Shown piece by piece: positions 30,847 through 45,096 of a stretch of 64,000 bases of DNA. The notes beneath the pieces were generated by a model. It ran no database searches and was not told the DNA's origin. It saw nothing but the letters and a program-made list of their open reading frames with translations. Positions within the stretch are counted from its first letter, which is position 1. The number at the start of each line of letters is the position of its first letter. Source of the DNA: Spirabiliibacterium falconis (GTDB taxonomy: Bacteria; Pseudomonadota; Gammaproteobacteria; Enterobacterales; Pasteurellaceae). The translations under genes and the position numbers were made by a program. The stretch is from NCBI RefSeq assembly GCF_014885015.1, contig NZ_JABMIJ010000001.1, forward strand, positions 62,001-126,000, read 5' to 3'.

Positions 30847-32118
30847 ATGGCAGATGAGAAAGATAAATCCAAATCGCATCGTTGTTCGTTTTGTGGGAAA
30901 GATGAGCATGAAGTTGAACGCTTAATTTCAGGCGTTGATGGTTACATTTGTAATGAATGTATTGACCTGTGCCACGATTTGTTATCGGATGAAGCAGACG
31001 ATAAAAGTGCGGTTGACACAACATCAAGTGATGATTTTGCTACCCAAAAATTACCTACCCCACACGAAATTCGTCAACATCTTGATGATTATGTCATCGG
31101 GCAAGATCATGCGAAAAAAGTGTTGGCTGTGGCGGTATATAATCACTATAAACGTCTGCGTAATGAAGTTAAAGGGGATGTGGAATTAGGCAAAAGTAAT
31201 ATTTTGCTGATCGGGCCGACGGGCAGTGGCAAAACCTTATTGGCGGAAACCTTGGCGCGGATGCTTAATGTCCCATTTGCCATGGCGGATGCGACCACAT
31301 TAACCGAAGCGGGTTATGTGGGCGAGGATGTGGAAAATATCATTCAAAAATTGCTGCAACGCTGTGATTATAAGCCAGAGCAAGCTGAACGCGGCATTAT
31401 CTACATTGATGAAATCGATAAAATTACGCGTAAATCTGAAAATCCGTCAATTACCCGTGATGTTTCAGGAGAAGGGGTGCAACAAGCCTTATTGAAACTG
31501 ATTGAAGGTACGATTGCTTCAGTGCCGCCACAAGGTGGGCGAAAGCATCCGCAACAAGAGTTTTTGCAAGTTGATACCTCCAAAATTTTATTTATTTGTG
31601 GTGGTGCGTTTGTTGGGCTGGATAAAATTGTTGCGCAACGTGAAAATGTACATGTTGGCATCGGCTTTGGTGCAGAAGTGAAAGGTAAAAAAGAGCAAGA
31701 AGACATCAGTCAGTTGTTGCAAAAAGTGGAGCCTGAAGATTTGACTAAATTTGGTCTCATTCCAGAATTTATCGGGCGTTTACCTGTGGTTGCTTCGCTA
31801 AGCGAATTAGACGAAGATGCGTTGGTGAAAATTTTAACCGAGCCTAAAAATGCACTAACGAAGCAATACCAAGCCTTATTTGCGTTAGAGGATGTGGCAT
31901 TAGATTTCAGTGATGATGCACTGCGTGCAATGGCGAAAAAGGCCTTAGCGCGTAAAACAGGTGCACGAGGTCTGCGTTCAATTTTAGAGGCCGTGCTGTT
32001 AGATACGATGTATGACCTGCCATCTATCGAAAACTTAGACAAAGTGATCATCGACAAAGGCGTGATTGAAGACAACGAGCCGCCAAAATTGCACTATAAA
32101 CAAGCCAACGCAGGCTAA
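30847..32118 (+). CDS. clpX: ATP-dependent Clp protease ATP-binding subunit
   Basis: AAA+ unfoldase that feeds ClpP. The 423 residues begin with a C4 zinc-binding domain (CSFCGK...CNECIDLC, about 13-42), then Walker A GPTGSGKT, Walker [11 protein letters not shown], the pore loop GYVGED, and sensor 2 GARGLRS. The ATG lies two bases after the clpP stop with a weak site of its own. A terminator at 32141 closes the unit. Confidence 0.98.
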   Translation: MADEKDKSKSHRCSFCGKDEHEVERLISGVDGYICNECIDLCHDLLSDEADDKSAVDTTSSDDFATQKLPTPHEIRQHLDDYVIGQDHAKKVLAVAVYNHYKRLRNEVKGDVELGKSNILLIGPTGSGKTLLAETLARMLNVPFAMADATTLTEAGYVGEDVENIIQKLLQRCDYKPEQAERGIIYIDEIDKITRKSENPSITRDVSGEGVQQALLKLIEGTIASVPPQGGRKHPQQEFLQVDTSKILFICGGAFVGLDKIVAQRENVHVGIGFGAEVKGKKEQEDISQLLQKVEPEDLTKFGLIPEFIGRLPVVASLSELDEDALVKILTEPKNALTKQYQALFALEDVALDFSDDALRAMAKKALARKTGARGLRSILEAVLLDTMYDLPSIENLDKVIIDKGVIEDNEPPKLHYKQANAG

Positions 32119-32140
32119 TTATTCATTATTCAGATACATT

Positions 32141-32170
32141 AAAAGACTAAGTGTGAACTTAGTCTTTTTT
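32141..32170 (+). terminator. Terminator after clpX
   Basis: AAAAGACTAAG and CTTAGTCTTTT form a stem around TGTGAA and run into a T tract. Confidence 0.9.
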
Positions 32171-32241
32171 ATTTAAAAAGTCGATTTTGCAAAACCGCAC
32201 TTTGCGTTAGAATAATGCCATTGAATTAATTAGGAAAATAT

Positions 32242-33720
32242 ATGAGCTCAAGTGTTGAACTGTTAGTGAATGTGACGCCCAATGAAACACGCATTGCACT
32301 GTTAGATACAGGGGTGTTAAAAGAGGTGCATATTGAGCGCGAAGCCAAGCGAGGCATTGTTGGCAATATTTATAAAGGGCGCGTAATGCGTGTGTTGCCA
32401 GGTATGCAATCCGCGTTTGTTGATATTGGGTTGGATAAAGCTGCTTTTTTACATGCCTCGGATATTGTATCTCACACCGAATGTGTTGATGAGTGTGAAA
32501 AACAGCAATTTGTTGTAAAAGATATTGGTGAGTTGGTGCGTGAAGGGCAAGATATTGTAGTACAGGTGGTAAAAGATCCGCTTGGCACAAAAGGCGCACG
32601 CCTGACAACCGACATCACATTGCCGTCACGTTATTTGGTGTTTATGCCCGAAAATAGCCATGTAGGGGTATCGCAACGGATTGAAAGCGAAGAAGAGCGA
32701 TTACGGTTAAAGGAATTGGTTAGCACGCATTGTGATGAGCTGGGCGGTTTCATTGTGCGAACGGCGGCAGAAGGGTGTAGTGAAGATGAGATCAAACAAG
32801 ATGTACAATTTCTCAAACGCCTATGGCGTAAAGTTATGGAGAGAAAAAGCCGTTATCCAACTCGCTCAATGTTATATGGCGAATTGGCGTTAGCGCAGCG
32901 TGTGTTGCGTGATTTTGTCGGAACACCGTTAGATTTGATCCGAATCGACTCAAAATTGACACACCAAGATGTCAAAACATTTACCGAAGAATTTATGCCT
33001 GAATTGACAGATCGCGTGAGTTTATACACGGGTAATCCGCCATTATTTGATCTTTATGGTGTAGAAGAGGCGATAGGACGAGCGTTAGATAAACGTGTTA
33101 ATCTCAAATCGGGTGGGTATTTGATCATCGAACAAACGGAAGCGATGACGACCATTGATATTAACACTGGTGCATTTGTTGGGCATCGAAATTTAGAAGA
33201 AACCATTTTCAACACCAACATAGAAGCCACACAAACCATTGCTCAGCAGCTACAATTACGCAATCTTGGCGGCATTATTATTATTGATTTCATTGATATG
33301 CAAACTGAAGAGCATCGTGCGCGCGTGTTACAATCGCTAAGTGAAGCATTGTCGAAAGATCGTGTGAAAACAACCGTCAATGGCTTCACCCAACTGGGTT
33401 TAGTGGAAATGACCCGTAAGCGTACTCGTGAAAGCCTTGAGCATGTATTGTGTCAAGAATGTCCCGCCTGTCACGGGCGTGGTATGGCGAAAACAGTGGA
33501 AACGATCAGCTACGAAATTGTACGGGAGATCGTACGTATTCATCATCAATATGACTGCGAACAATTTCTTGTGTATGCCTCGCGTGCCGTGGCAGATTAT
33601 TTGATTAACGAAGAAGCGCACGGTATTTTAGCCGAATTGGAAGTTTTTATCGGCAAACAAGTGCAGATAAAAACCGAAGTTTTTTATCACCAAGAACAAT
33701 TTGATGTGGTTATGATCTAA
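32242..33720 (+). CDS. rng: Ribonuclease G
   Basis: Endoribonuclease of the RNase E/G family, acting in 16S rRNA 5' maturation and mRNA decay. The 492 residues have an S1 domain (about 38-125), the catalytic DNase I-like segment with acidic residues TTIDINTG and IIIDFIDMQ, and the zinc-link CPACHGRG. It lacks the long RNase E C-terminal scaffold, so it is RNase G and not RNase E. TTAGGAAAA precedes the ATG; tldD follows after 21 bases, as in many gammaproteobacteria. Confidence 0.95.
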   Translation: MSSSVELLVNVTPNETRIALLDTGVLKEVHIEREAKRGIVGNIYKGRVMRVLPGMQSAFVDIGLDKAAFLHASDIVSHTECVDECEKQQFVVKDIGELVREGQDIVVQVVKDPLGTKGARLTTDITLPSRYLVFMPENSHVGVSQRIESEEERLRLKELVSTHCDELGGFIVRTAAEGCSEDEIKQDVQFLKRLWRKVMERKSRYPTRSMLYGELALAQRVLRDFVGTPLDLIRIDSKLTHQDVKTFTEEFMPELTDRVSLYTGNPPLFDLYGVEEAIGRALDKRVNLKSGGYLIIEQTEAMTTIDINTGAFVGHRNLEETIFNTNIEATQTIAQQLQLRNLGGIIIIDFIDMQTEEHRARVLQSLSEALSKDRVKTTVNGFTQLGLVEMTRKRTRESLEHVLCQECPACHGRGMAKTVETISYEIVREIVRIHHQYDCEQFLVYASRAVADYLINEEAHGILAELEVFIGKQVQIKTEVFYHQEQFDVVMI

Positions 33721-33741
33721 CCGTACTTTAAGGAATAAGCT

Positions 33742-35187
33742 ATGTTGCCACAGGTGAGTAACGCACTATTAGGCCCTGAGAATTTAACGTTTGATGATCT
33801 CAGTAATTTGCTCGATCAATACAGTGATCGCCGAGTGGATTATGCCGATCTTTTTTTCCAAAGTAGCAAAAATGAAAATTGGGTGCTAGAAGATAGCATT
33901 ATCAAAGAAGGCGGTTTTTATATTGATCGTGGTGTTGGCGTGCGTGCAATCAGCGGTGAAAAAACAGCGTTTGCATATGCTGATCAAATTACGCTTGCAC
34001 AACTGAATCAATGTGTGAAGGCGACTAAAGGCATTGCACAGGCAAAGGGTGATCTCAAGTGCGGTTTGCAACTTAGTGGCGTGCATGCAATGCAACGCTA
34101 TGCTCCCATTGATCCGCTGGAGAGCCTTACGCGTGAGGAAAAAATTGCACTGCTACACTTAATCGATCGGACTGCGCGAGCAGAAGATTCTCGCGTGGTG
34201 CGTGTGTCGGCCAGCATTAATGCACTTCATGAAGAAGTTTTGATTGCCGCCACTGATGGCACGCTAGCGGCAGATATTCGACCACTAGTCCGACTGTCGA
34301 TTTCGGTTCTGGTTGAACAAGATGGCAAGCGGGAAAGTGGTAGTGCTGGCGCGGGTGGACGCTTCTCGTTACAGTGGTTTATGCAAAATTATCAAGGGGT
34401 TAGCCGAGTAGAATGGTTTGCTAAAGAAGCCGTTCGCCAAGCCTTAGTCAAACTGAGTGCAGTGCCAGCACCAGCAGGTATGATGCCAGTGATTCTCGGA
34501 GCTGGCTGGCCCGGCGTATTACTGCACGAAGCTGTTGGGCATGGGCTTGAGGGCGATTTTAATCGTAAAAAATCATCGTTGTTTACGGATCGTATCGGAG
34601 AGATGGTTACATCGCCATTGTGTACGATTGTGGATGATGGCACATTACCTGATCGTCGTGGTTCGCTTACGATTGATGATGAAGGCGTACCAAGTCAGCA
34701 TAATGTATTAATTAAAGCGGGTGTATTGCAAGGCTATATGCAAGACAAAATGAATGCTCGCTTGATGGGCATGCAACCAACGGGAAATGGGCGGCGAGAA
34801 TCGTATGCTCATCTGCCAATGCCTCGTATGACCAACACTTATATGCTTGCCGGTGAAAGTCAGCTAGAGGATATGATCGCCAGTGTGGATTATGGCATTT
34901 ATGCTCCGCACTTTGGTGGAGGGCAGGTGGATATTACATCGGGTAAATTTGTTTTTTCCGCTTCTGAGGCCTATTTAATCGAAAAAGGAAAACTGGGAAA
35001 ACCCATTATTGGTGCGACACTCATTGGTTCAGGTATTGAAGCCATGCAGCAGATTTCTATGGTGGGGCATGAAAGTGAACTTGATCCTGGGATTGGTGTA
35101 TGCGGCAAAGAAGGGCAAAGTGTACCTGTCGGCGTCGGGCAACCGGCATTGAAAATCGATCAAATGACTGTTGGTGGAACGTCATAA
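33742..35187 (+). CDS. tldD: Metalloprotease TldD
   Basis: Acts with TldE (PmbA) on peptide substrates such as microcin precursors and CcdA. The 481 residues show the zinc site His262-Glu263-x3-His267 in [13 protein letters not shown], a typical N-terminal Asp/Tyr-rich domain ([11 protein letters not shown]) and the C-terminal [17 protein letters not shown]. TldE is not encoded in this window. AAGGAA precedes the ATG. Confidence 0.95.
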   Translation: MLPQVSNALLGPENLTFDDLSNLLDQYSDRRVDYADLFFQSSKNENWVLEDSIIKEGGFYIDRGVGVRAISGEKTAFAYADQITLAQLNQCVKATKGIAQAKGDLKCGLQLSGVHAMQRYAPIDPLESLTREEKIALLHLIDRTARAEDSRVVRVSASINALHEEVLIAATDGTLAADIRPLVRLSISVLVEQDGKRESGSAGAGGRFSLQWFMQNYQGVSRVEWFAKEAVRQALVKLSAVPAPAGMMPVILGAGWPGVLLHEAVGHGLEGDFNRKKSSLFTDRIGEMVTSPLCTIVDDGTLPDRRGSLTIDDEGVPSQHNVLIKAGVLQGYMQDKMNARLMGMQPTGNGRRESYAHLPMPRMTNTYMLAGESQLEDMIASVDYGIYAPHFGGGQVDITSGKFVFSASEAYLIEKGKLGKPIIGATLIGSGIEAMQQISMVGHESELDPGIGVCGKEGQSVPVGVGQPALKIDQMTVGGTS

Positions 35188-35226
35188 TAATTGACAATAA
35201 ATGCTATATTATTGCATAATTATTCA

Positions 35227-35250
35227 AAAGTGCGGTTTTGACCGCACTTT
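35227..35250. terminator. Paired uptake words after tldD
   Basis: AAAGTGCGGT and ACCGCACTTT pair around TTTG. The following GTATATC is not a strong T run, so termination may be partial. Confidence 0.7.
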
Positions 35251-35269
35251 GTATATCATTCAATATTAA

Positions 35270-38055
<2,786 letters not shown>

Positions 38056-38083
38056 AAGAACTCCCCGAACAAGTTGAATTAAT

Positions 38084-39046
38084 CTAAATGTGTTTGGCAA
38101 GTAGCTGTTTTGCAGTATTCTCCTCTGTTACAAGAGAATTGATATATTTACCCATAAGAGCACTATATATGGCATCAACTTTATTCTTACCACCTGCAAT
38201 GCCAACTACCGTAGAAATTTGTTTTAATTTGTTAAGTGGTACACTAATCAGTTCATCATGTAGAGATACATTGTCTTTAAGATTTCCGTCAGCTTGCATA
38301 AAATAGCCCAAGATATCGCCAATAGCTCCTTCATTGCGTAGCTGTTGTTGACTTTCTTCTGTGATATAACCTGATCGAAGTAATGTTGCCTGTCCTTTTT
38401 GCAAAGTTGCGCCAATGCCAACGATGGCAACATTAGCAGAACTTGCTGCAAGCATAATATTTTTGATAGAGGCCTCTTTTTTAAAAAAGTTAGCAGCCTC
38501 TCGTGATGAAGCTCTTAATGGTGCTGGAATAATGCTGACATTGCAATTGCTGCTGAGTTGTCCAATACCTTTCATATAAGGTCCTACACCGCCTGATAGT
38601 GTAATAAGCTTGATATTATTGTGGCTAATAAATTCATTACTGTGTTTTATGGTTTCCATGATGGTTTCACCAAATCCAATTGCCAATAAATCATTTGGAC
38701 TCATCAGCGTACTTAGTAGCTGTGAAGCAGCGATACCAAGGCGAGAATTAATTTCATGAGCTTCTAAAGCTGGAATCACTCGAATATATTTTAAAGAAAA
38801 TGTTTGCTTTATAGCTTCTTCTAGTTCTAGGCAACCCGTAAAGCGGGAGCGAATCTCTACCTTGATTAACCCTATTTGACGTGCTTTTTCTAATAGTCTT
38901 GATACCTTTAGTCTAGGAATATTAAGCAGTTTCCCAATCTCATTTTGAGTGAGATTATCATGGTAATAAAACCAACCAATTCTAGCCAAAAGCTCTTCTT
39001 CACAATCTGAGCTAAAAGTAAACTTATTACTATCCAGATCATTCAT
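38084..39046 (-). CDS. lsrR: Transcriptional repressor LsrR
   Basis: SorC/DeoR-type repressor of the lsr genes, released by phospho-AI-2. The 320 residues carry an N-terminal helix-turn-helix (about 27-57; [21 protein letters not shown]) and a C-terminal sugar-phosphate-binding domain with GFGETIMET and [16 protein letters not shown] precedes the ATG. The gene is divergent from lsrA; the 239-base spacer should hold its operators. Confidence 0.94.
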   Translation of the reverse strand: MNDLDSNKFTFSSDCEEELLARIGWFYYHDNLTQNEIGKLLNIPRLKVSRLLEKARQIGLIKVEIRSRFTGCLELEEAIKQTFSLKYIRVIPALEAHEINSRLGIAASQLLSTLMSPNDLLAIGFGETIMETIKHSNEFISHNNIKLITLSGGVGPYMKGIGQLSSNCNVSIIPAPLRASSREAANFFKKEASIKNIMLAASSANVAIVGIGATLQKGQATLLRSGYITEESQQQLRNEGAIGDILGYFMQADGNLKDNVSLHDELISVPLNKLKQISTVVGIAGGKNKVDAIYSALMGKYINSLVTEENTAKQLLAKHI

Positions 39047-39129
39047 GTTGATATCCTCTACTATATATGTTCTAGCATAATCATATGATAATTATTTTAC
39101 CAATTGTTCTTTTTAAAAAAAGTAATTTT

Positions 39130-39145
39130 TGTGACTGAGTTCAAA
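39130..39145 (+). promoter_or_regulatory. Possible second CRP site (imperfect)
   Basis: TGTGACTGAGTTCAAA matches nine of ten positions of the CRP half-sites TGTGA and TCACA. It lies between the lsrR and lsrA starts and could serve the leftward lsrRK promoter. Confidence 0.4.
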
Positions 39146-39198
39146 AAACTGTTTTTTTGGTTAGTAAAAATGATTAAAAATAAATTTTTTAAGAATTA

Positions 39199-39214
39199 TG
39201 TGATTTTAATCACA
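39199..39214 (+). promoter_or_regulatory. CRP site of the lsrA promoter
   Basis: TGTGATTTTAATCACA is an exact match to the CRP palindrome (TGTGA, six bases, TCACA). A plausible -10 (TATCTT, 39235-39240) lies so that the site would be centred about 41 bases before the start, the class II arrangement. Cyclic-AMP control of lsr is known in enteric bacteria. Confidence 0.78.
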
Positions 39215-39285
39215 GAAAAATATTTATTTTATGCTATCTTTTTGAACATATGAATTTTTAAAATATTTTTGTTCAATGGTGGGGT

Positions 39286-40797
39286 ATGGTTAATATAGTT
39301 GAACCAATGACATTACTCAATGTACATGGGGTGAGCAAATCATTTTCTGGTGTCAGCGTATTAAAAAATATTAATTTTGCACTGCTTGCTGGGAAAGTAC
39401 ATGCTCTACTTGGTGGTAATGGTGCAGGAAAATCGACATTGATGAAAATTATAGCAGGGGTTGAAATGCCTGATAGCGGAGAAATTAAGATTAATGGGAT
39501 TGTGCCGAACCACTTAACACCGCATAAGGCACATACATTAGGTATTTATTTAGTTCCACAAGAGCCTTTACTGTTTCCAAACTTAAGTGTGCGAGAAAAT
39601 ATTTTATTCGGTCTTGCTCAGCATAAAGATAGCCTCCAAAAACTTGAAAAACTATTAGGTGAGTTAAATTGTCGTTTATCACTAGATTCGCAAGCAGGTT
39701 TACTTGAGGTTGCTGATCAACAGCTTGTTGAAATTATGAGAGGCTTAATGAGGGATGCAAAGATCTTAATTTTAGACGAGCCTACCGCATCTTTAACGCC
39801 AGTAGAAACAGAAAATTTATTTAAGCAGATCCAAAAGCTTTTATCAAAAGGTGTCGGGATAGTTTTTATTTCTCATAAGTTACCCGAGGTTTATAGAATT
39901 GCTGATGAGATTAGTGTGATGAGAGATGGTTATATCGCTTTGCATGGTAACACGTCTGATTTAAATAAAGATGACGTTATTAATGCCATTACTCCAGGCT
40001 CAAAAAATGCAAAATTAAGCGAGACACAAAAGTTATGGCTGGAGTTACCAGGTCATAATCGTATAAAAGATAAAGCCAAGCCTGTATTGACAGTTCAAAA
40101 TCTGCGTGGTGAAGGATTTAAACAGATTAATTTAGATGTTTTCCCAGGAGAAATTTTAGGGCTTGCTGGTGTAGTGGGTGCAGGACGTACAGAGCTTGCG
40201 GAAACTATTTATGGACTTCGTCATGCAAGAGAGGGAGAGATTATATTTCTTGATAAAGTAATAAATAATTTATCCATTCGTGAGCGATTAGATCAAGGTA
40301 TTGTTTATTTGCCTGAGGATAGACAAGCCTCAGGTCTCTATTTAGATGCACCATTATCTTGGAATACGAATGGTTTAACTTATAACAAAATGGGATTAAT
40401 GATTAATAATGCCAAAGAAAATGCTATTTTTGAGCGTTATCAACGCGCTATAGGTATTAAATTCAACAGCCCTGATCAGAGTGTACGTACGCTTTCAGGT
40501 GGCAATCAACAAAAGATATTAATTGCAAAATGTTTAGAAGCCAATCCTGCATTATTAATTGTTGATGAGCCCACTCGTGGTGTTGATGTGGGTGCTAGGG
40601 CAGATATTTATCAATTGATCAAAAATATTGCTAAACAAAATGTAGCTATTTTATTTATTTCTTCTGATTTAGAAGAAATAGAGTTGATGTCTAATAGAGT
40701 TATCGTTATGCACGATGGAAAAATAAGCTCTCCTTTGATTGGCGATCAAATATCATCAGATCGAATCATGCAGATGGCATTTAGTGGAGGGCAGTAA
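39286..40797 (+). CDS. lsrA: AI-2 import ATP-binding protein LsrA
   Basis: Duplicated ABC ATPase of the AI-2 importer. In 503 residues, the first domain has Walker [10 protein letters not shown] (about residues 44-52) and Walker [12 protein letters not shown], with a weak signature. The second has the degenerate P-loop GVVGAGRTE and a clear signature LSGGNQQK with [12 protein letters not shown]. This asymmetry is usual for sugar-type CUT2 importers. GGTGGGG precedes the ATG. First gene of lsrACDBFGE. Confidence 0.94.
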   Translation: MVNIVEPMTLLNVHGVSKSFSGVSVLKNINFALLAGKVHALLGGNGAGKSTLMKIIAGVEMPDSGEIKINGIVPNHLTPHKAHTLGIYLVPQEPLLFPNLSVRENILFGLAQHKDSLQKLEKLLGELNCRLSLDSQAGLLEVADQQLVEIMRGLMRDAKILILDEPTASLTPVETENLFKQIQKLLSKGVGIVFISHKLPEVYRIADEISVMRDGYIALHGNTSDLNKDDVINAITPGSKNAKLSETQKLWLELPGHNRIKDKAKPVLTVQNLRGEGFKQINLDVFPGEILGLAGVVGAGRTELAETIYGLRHAREGEIIFLDKVINNLSIRERLDQGIVYLPEDRQASGLYLDAPLSWNTNGLTYNKMGLMINNAKENAIFERYQRAIGIKFNSPDQSVRTLSGGNQQKILIAKCLEANPALLIVDEPTRGVDVGARADIYQLIKNIAKQNVAILFISSDLEEIELMSNRVIVMHDGKISSPLIGDQISSDRIMQMAFSGGQ

Positions 40798-40799
40798 TT

Positions 40800-41780
40800 A
40801 TGTGGAAATTTATTCAAAGAAATCGTGAGCTGACAATATTTTTTGCCATTATGTTGATGTTTATATTTTTATTTTTATCTTCAGGAGATGGTTTTAGTCT
40901 GCAAACAATCACCATGATTTTTAGTTCTTCACAGATAGTTATTTTATTAGCGATTGGCGCAACGTTTGTGATATTGACTCGTAATATTGATGTTTCGGTA
41001 GGCTCTATAATGGGGCTAAGTGCGGTCATAATGGGAAGCATGCTTAACGAGGGATACAGTTTTTTTGTTGCCTTAGTCGGAACGGTGGGAACTGGATTGT
41101 TAGCGGGGCTTGTTAATGGCATTTTAGTCACTAACTTGCGGATTCCAGCCATTGTAGCGACCTTAGGAACACTAGGCTTATATCGAGGCATTATGCTGCT
41201 TATTACGGGAGGGAAATGGATAGAAGGTCTCCCGCAATCACTAAAATTGTTATCAGAGCCATATTTCATGAATGTTTCTCTTATTGGGATTTTTATTATA
41301 TTCGTTAGCGGATTGAGCTATTTCTTTTTAGCTAAAATACAATTAGGCAGACAATTTTATGCGGTGGGGGACAACTTACAAGGTGCATTACAACTAGGTG
41401 TACATATCAATTATATTCGAATTTCTGCATTTATGATTAACGGATTGATGGCATCTTTAGCAGGAATTGTATTTGCGTCTCAAATTGGATTTGTACCTAA
41501 TTCAACAGGGAATGGTTTAGAGATGAAAGCAATAGCCGCTTGTGTATTAGGTGGAATAAGTTTGCTTGGTGGTTCAGGGAATATCTTAGGTGCAATTCTC
41601 GGCGCATATTTTTTGATACAAATTGATACTGTTCTTGTACTGTTAAAAGTGCCTGCGTATTGGAATAATTTTATTGCAGGAATCGTATTGCTCGCAGTAC
41701 TTGTTTTTGATGGTCGAATTCGAGTGATGATCGAAAAGAGTATTAAGACACAAAAATATCTTCGCTTTTTAAAAGATTAA
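40800..41780 (+). CDS. lsrC: AI-2 import permease LsrC
   Basis: Inner-membrane permease of the CUT2 (RbsC-like) family, 326 residues with about nine or ten helices. Family segments are [38 protein letters not shown] and [18 protein letters not shown]. It starts two bases after lsrA and pairs with LsrD as a heterodimer. An uptake word lies inside (around 41024) and another right after the stop. Confidence 0.93.
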   Translation: MWKFIQRNRELTIFFAIMLMFIFLFLSSGDGFSLQTITMIFSSSQIVILLAIGATFVILTRNIDVSVGSIMGLSAVIMGSMLNEGYSFFVALVGTVGTGLLAGLVNGILVTNLRIPAIVATLGTLGLYRGIMLLITGGKWIEGLPQSLKLLSEPYFMNVSLIGIFIIFVSGLSYFFLAKIQLGRQFYAVGDNLQGALQLGVHINYIRISAFMINGLMASLAGIVFASQIGFVPNSTGNGLEMKAIAACVLGGISLLGGSGNILGAILGAYFLIQIDTVLVLLKVPAYWNNFIAGIVLLAVLVFDGRIRVMIEKSIKTQKYLRFLKD

Positions 41781-41801
41781 AGTGCGGTCACGAGGTGAAA
41801 A

Positions 41802-42791
41802 ATGCATATTATAAAAAAATATTCTTGGGAAGTGACTCTACTATGCTTGATTGTGATTGAAATAGTAGGCTTCGGTATCTTTAATCCTAGGATGTTAGAT
41901 ATTAATGTATTGCTATATAGCACAAGTGATTTTATCTATATTGGCATGCTTGCCCTTCCTTTAACACTCATTATTGTTAGTGGTGGAATTGATATTTCAT
42001 TTGGTTCTACAGTAGGATTATGTGCGATATTTTTAGGTGTTTTATTCAAATTAGATGTATCTCTCATGATTGCCATACCGCTTACGTTTATATTGGGGGG
42101 CTTTTGTGGATTATTAAATGCACTTTTGATTATTTACACTAAGGTAAACCCGTTAGTGATTACCCTTGGAACAATGTATCTATATGGTGGTGGAGCGTTG
42201 CTGATGTCAGGCTTTGCTGGGGCCACAGGTTATGAGGGTATTGGTGGTTTTCCTGATTTTTTACTTGAGTTTGCCAATCAAACACTATGGATAATCCCTA
42301 TGCCTATCATTTATTTTGCTGTAATGACCGCACTTTTTTGGTTATTAATGCATAAGACAACGATTGGTCGAAATACATTCTTGGTTGGTCAAAGTGAACG
42401 TACAGCACGTTATAGTGCCGTTCCAGTGAATAAGACATTAGTTATTATTTATTGTGCCTTAGGCATTGTCGCTGCGTTTGTTGGTATTTTATTAGTCTCG
42501 TATTTTGGCTCAGCACGCTCTGATCTAGGCAGCTCTTTATTAATGCCGGTGATAACCGCTGTTGTACTCGGTGGTGCTAATATTTATGGTGGAGCAGGAT
42601 CGGTTATCGGTACTGCAATTGCGGCAATTTTAATTGGCTATTTGCAACAAGGATTACAAATGGTTGGTGTACCGAATGAAATTTCGAGCGCTTTATCTGG
42701 TGCACTTTTGATCATTGTATTAATTGGCAAATCATTGAGTTTATATTCAAGTTCAATATTTGCTTGGTTTAGTCGTAAATGTTCACATTAG
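41802..42791 (+). CDS. lsrD: AI-2 import permease LsrD
   Basis: Second CUT2 permease subunit, 329 residues. It carries [41 protein letters not shown] and [18 protein letters not shown], in the same order as LsrC. GAGGTGAAAA precedes the ATG. Spacing to lsrC is 21 bases. Confidence 0.93.
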   Translation: MHIIKKYSWEVTLLCLIVIEIVGFGIFNPRMLDINVLLYSTSDFIYIGMLALPLTLIIVSGGIDISFGSTVGLCAIFLGVLFKLDVSLMIAIPLTFILGGFCGLLNALLIIYTKVNPLVITLGTMYLYGGGALLMSGFAGATGYEGIGGFPDFLLEFANQTLWIIPMPIIYFAVMTALFWLLMHKTTIGRNTFLVGQSERTARYSAVPVNKTLVIIYCALGIVAAFVGILLVSYFGSARSDLGSSLLMPVITAVVLGGANIYGGAGSVIGTAIAAILIGYLQQGLQMVGVPNEISSALSGALLIIVLIGKSLSLYSSSIFAWFSRKCSH

Positions 42792-42816
42792 CATTTTACA
42801 CATAAGGAGAAAGACC

Positions 42817-43842
42817 ATGAAAAAGCCATTCTTTAAAACAACTGCTTTAGCTGTTGCATTAGGTCTAGGATTAACACTCAGCACTGGAGCATTAGCTAAA
42901 GATAGAATTGCATTTATTCCTAAATTAGTGGGAGTGGGATATTTTACTAGTGGTGGACAGGGTGCAGAAGCAATGGGAAAAGAGCTTGGGGTTGATGTAA
43001 CCTATGATGGTCCAACAGAACCTAGCGTATCAAATCAAGTACAATTGATTAATAATTTTGTTAATCAGGGATATAATTCTATTGTAGTAGCGGCTGTGTC
43101 ACCAGATGGTTTATGCTCAACGTTAAAACGTGCAATGAAGCGAGGTGTTAAGGTACTTACATGGGATTCTGATACTAATCCAGAATGTCGAAGTTATTAT
43201 ATAAACCAAGGCACACCAACACAACTTGGTTCTATGTTGGTAGAAATGGCTTCATCTCAAATTAGTAAACCAAAAGCAAAAGTTGCATTTTTCTATTCAA
43301 GCCCAACAGTAACCGATCAAAATCAGTGGGTTAATATTGCAAAAGAGAAAATCCAAAAAGAACATCCCGAATGGGAAATTGTTACCACTCAATTTGGCTA
43401 TAATGATGCGATTAAATCCTTACAAACTGCGGAAGGTATCTTAAAGGCTTATCCAGATTTAGATGCGATTATTGCGCCAGATGCTAATGCATTACCAGCT
43501 GCTGCTCAGGCTGCAGAAAACTTAAAACGTCAAGATGTTGTTATTGTTGGTTTTAGTACGCCAAATGTTATGAGACCTTATGTTAAGCGAGGCACTGTGA
43601 AACAATTTGGATTATGGGATGTTGTTAAACAGGGTAAATTATCCATTGCGATCGCAAATGATATGCTCAAAGGTAAGACATTTAATATAGGAGACAAGTT
43701 AAATGTGCCAAATATTGGTGAAGTAGAAATTTCACCAAATAGTGTGCAAGGCTATAATTATGAAGCTGATAATAACGGTATTATTGTTTTACCTGAGCGG
43801 GTAGTTTTTACGAAAGATAATATCGATGATTATAATTTTTAA
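42817..43842 (+). CDS. lsrB: AI-2 periplasmic binding protein LsrB
   Basis: Binds AI-2 in the periplasm and delivers it to LsrACD. With ATG at 42817 (AAGGAG site) it has 341 residues, starting with a classic signal peptide [20 protein letters not shown] and cleavage after GALA. Mature segments such as [30 protein letters not shown] and [20 protein letters not shown] match LsrB of enterics. An in-frame extension to 42760 overlaps lsrD and was not used. Confidence 0.95.
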   Translation: MKKPFFKTTALAVALGLGLTLSTGALAKDRIAFIPKLVGVGYFTSGGQGAEAMGKELGVDVTYDGPTEPSVSNQVQLINNFVNQGYNSIVVAAVSPDGLCSTLKRAMKRGVKVLTWDSDTNPECRSYYINQGTPTQLGSMLVEMASSQISKPKAKVAFFYSSPTVTDQNQWVNIAKEKIQKEHPEWEIVTTQFGYNDAIKSLQTAEGILKAYPDLDAIIAPDANALPAAAQAAENLKRQDVVIVGFSTPNVMRPYVKRGTVKQFGLWDVVKQGKLSIAIANDMLKGKTFNIGDKLNVPNIGEVEISPNSVQGYNYEADNNGIIVLPERVVFTKDNIDDYNF

Positions 43843-43860
43843 GTTATATGGAGAAAAGAA

Positions 43861-44739
43861 ATGGCTGATTTAGATGATGTTCGTGATGGCAAAGATTTCG
43901 GATTAGATAAGCCTCAAAAAAATGATACTTTTTACATGAAAGGATTGGGGGCATTAGACTGGGGAATGCAATCACGATTAGCGAATATTTTTAATCCAAA
44001 ATCAGGTAAGACAGTAATGCTTGCGTTTGACCATGGTTATTTTCAAGGCCCGACAACAGGTTTAGAGCGTATTGATCTTAATATTGCTCCATTATTTGAA
44101 TATACTGATGTATTAATGTGTACAAGAGGGATTTTACGCAGTATTGTTCCACCTAAAACACGTAAACCTGTTGTGTTAAGAGCATCTGGTGCTAATTCAA
44201 TTTTAACAGAGTTATCTAACGAGGCGGTTGCTGTTGGAATTGAGGATGCATTGAGATTGAATGTATCTGCTATGGCTGCTCAAGTCTATATTGGTTCTGA
44301 GTATGAACATCAATCAATTAAAAATATTATCAAGTTGATTGATGATGGTATGCGTTTTGGAATGCCAACTATGGCCGTGACAGGCGTTGGGAAGGATATG
44401 GCTCGGGATCAGCGATATTTCTCACTAGCTACACGTATTGCTGCAGAAATGGGTGCTCATGTGATCAAAACCTATTATGTAGAACAAGGATTTGAGCGCA
44501 TTACAGCGGGATGTCCAGTGCCTATTGTGATTGCTGGGGGGAAAAAACTTCCAGAGAAAGAAGCTTTAGAGATGTGTTATAAAGCAATTGATCAGGGAGC
44601 TGCAGGTGTTGATATGGGAAGAAATATTTTCCAATCTGATTCGCCAATTGCGATGTTGAAAGCAGTCAATTCTATTGTACATGATAATGAAACAGCAGAA
44701 AAAGCTTATCAATTATATTTAGAATTGAAATCTGACTAA
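43861..44739 (+). CDS. lsrF: Phospho-AI-2 thiolase LsrF
   Basis: Class I aldolase-like enzyme that acts on 3-hydroxy-2,4-pentanedione 5-phosphate, the product of LsrG, with CoA. The 292 residues include [16 protein letters not shown] and the Schiff-base Lys203 in [20 protein letters not shown] precedes the ATG. A strong hairpin with a T run directly follows the stop. Confidence 0.95.
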   Translation: MADLDDVRDGKDFGLDKPQKNDTFYMKGLGALDWGMQSRLANIFNPKSGKTVMLAFDHGYFQGPTTGLERIDLNIAPLFEYTDVLMCTRGILRSIVPPKTRKPVVLRASGANSILTELSNEAVAVGIEDALRLNVSAMAAQVYIGSEYEHQSIKNIIKLIDDGMRFGMPTMAVTGVGKDMARDQRYFSLATRIAAEMGAHVIKTYYVEQGFERITAGCPVPIVIAGGKKLPEKEALEMCYKAIDQGAAGVDMGRNIFQSDSPIAMLKAVNSIVHDNETAEKAYQLYLELKSD

Positions 44740-44745
44740 TATATT

Positions 44746-44778
44746 ATGGAGATAATGGTTTAATTATCTCCATTTTTT
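44746..44778 (+). terminator. Terminator-like hairpin between lsrF and lsrG
   Basis: ATGGAGATAAT (44746-44756) and ATTATCTCCAT (44763-44773) form an 11-base perfect stem with a six-base loop, followed by TTTTTT. The lsrG ribosome site starts only a few bases later (44781). It should terminate part of the transcripts before lsrG and lsrE. Confidence 0.82.
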
Positions 44779-44793
44779 AGAGGAGTGAAATTT

Positions 44794-45093
44794 ATGTTTG
44801 CTATGTTAGTTGAAATCAATATTAAAGAAGGAAGGGAAGAGGAATTTTTAGACGTTTTTTCTCGAAATCACTATGGAACTCGCAATGAAAAGGGTAATAT
44901 TCGCTTTGATGTATTGCGTGATCCAGAGATACCCACTCGATTTTATGCTTATGAAGTATATAAAAATGAGCAGGCGTTGGAAGAACATAGGATGACAGAA
45001 CATTATAAACGTTGTGTTAAAGAGCTTGAACCATTAATGTCCAAACCGAGAAGTAAGAAGATTTTTAATTGGCTTTTGCCTAAATTGGACTAG
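44794..45093 (+). CDS. lsrG: Phospho-AI-2 isomerase LsrG
   Basis: Converts phospho-DPD to 3-hydroxy-2,4-pentanedione 5-phosphate. The ATG at 44794 has AGGAG eight bases upstream and gives 99 residues. It belongs to the ABM-type ferredoxin-like family; LVEINIKEGREEEFLDVFSR, FDVLRDPEIPTRFYAYEVY and HYKRCV match LsrG. A GTG at 44785 would sit on the ribosome site and is rejected. lsrE follows after three bases. Confidence 0.93.
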   Translation: MFAMLVEINIKEGREEEFLDVFSRNHYGTRNEKGNIRFDVLRDPEIPTRFYAYEVYKNEQALEEHRMTEHYKRCVKELEPLMSKPRSKKIFNWLLPKLD

Positions 45094-45096
45094 TAT

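Noticed and set aside
32207-32608. Leftward 133-codon ORF over the start of rng
   Set aside because: It is antisense to the RNase G S1 domain, lacks a ribosome site and resembles no family I know.
44785-44793. GTG 44785 as the lsrG start
   Set aside because: It overlaps the AGGAG ribosome site that serves ATG 44794.
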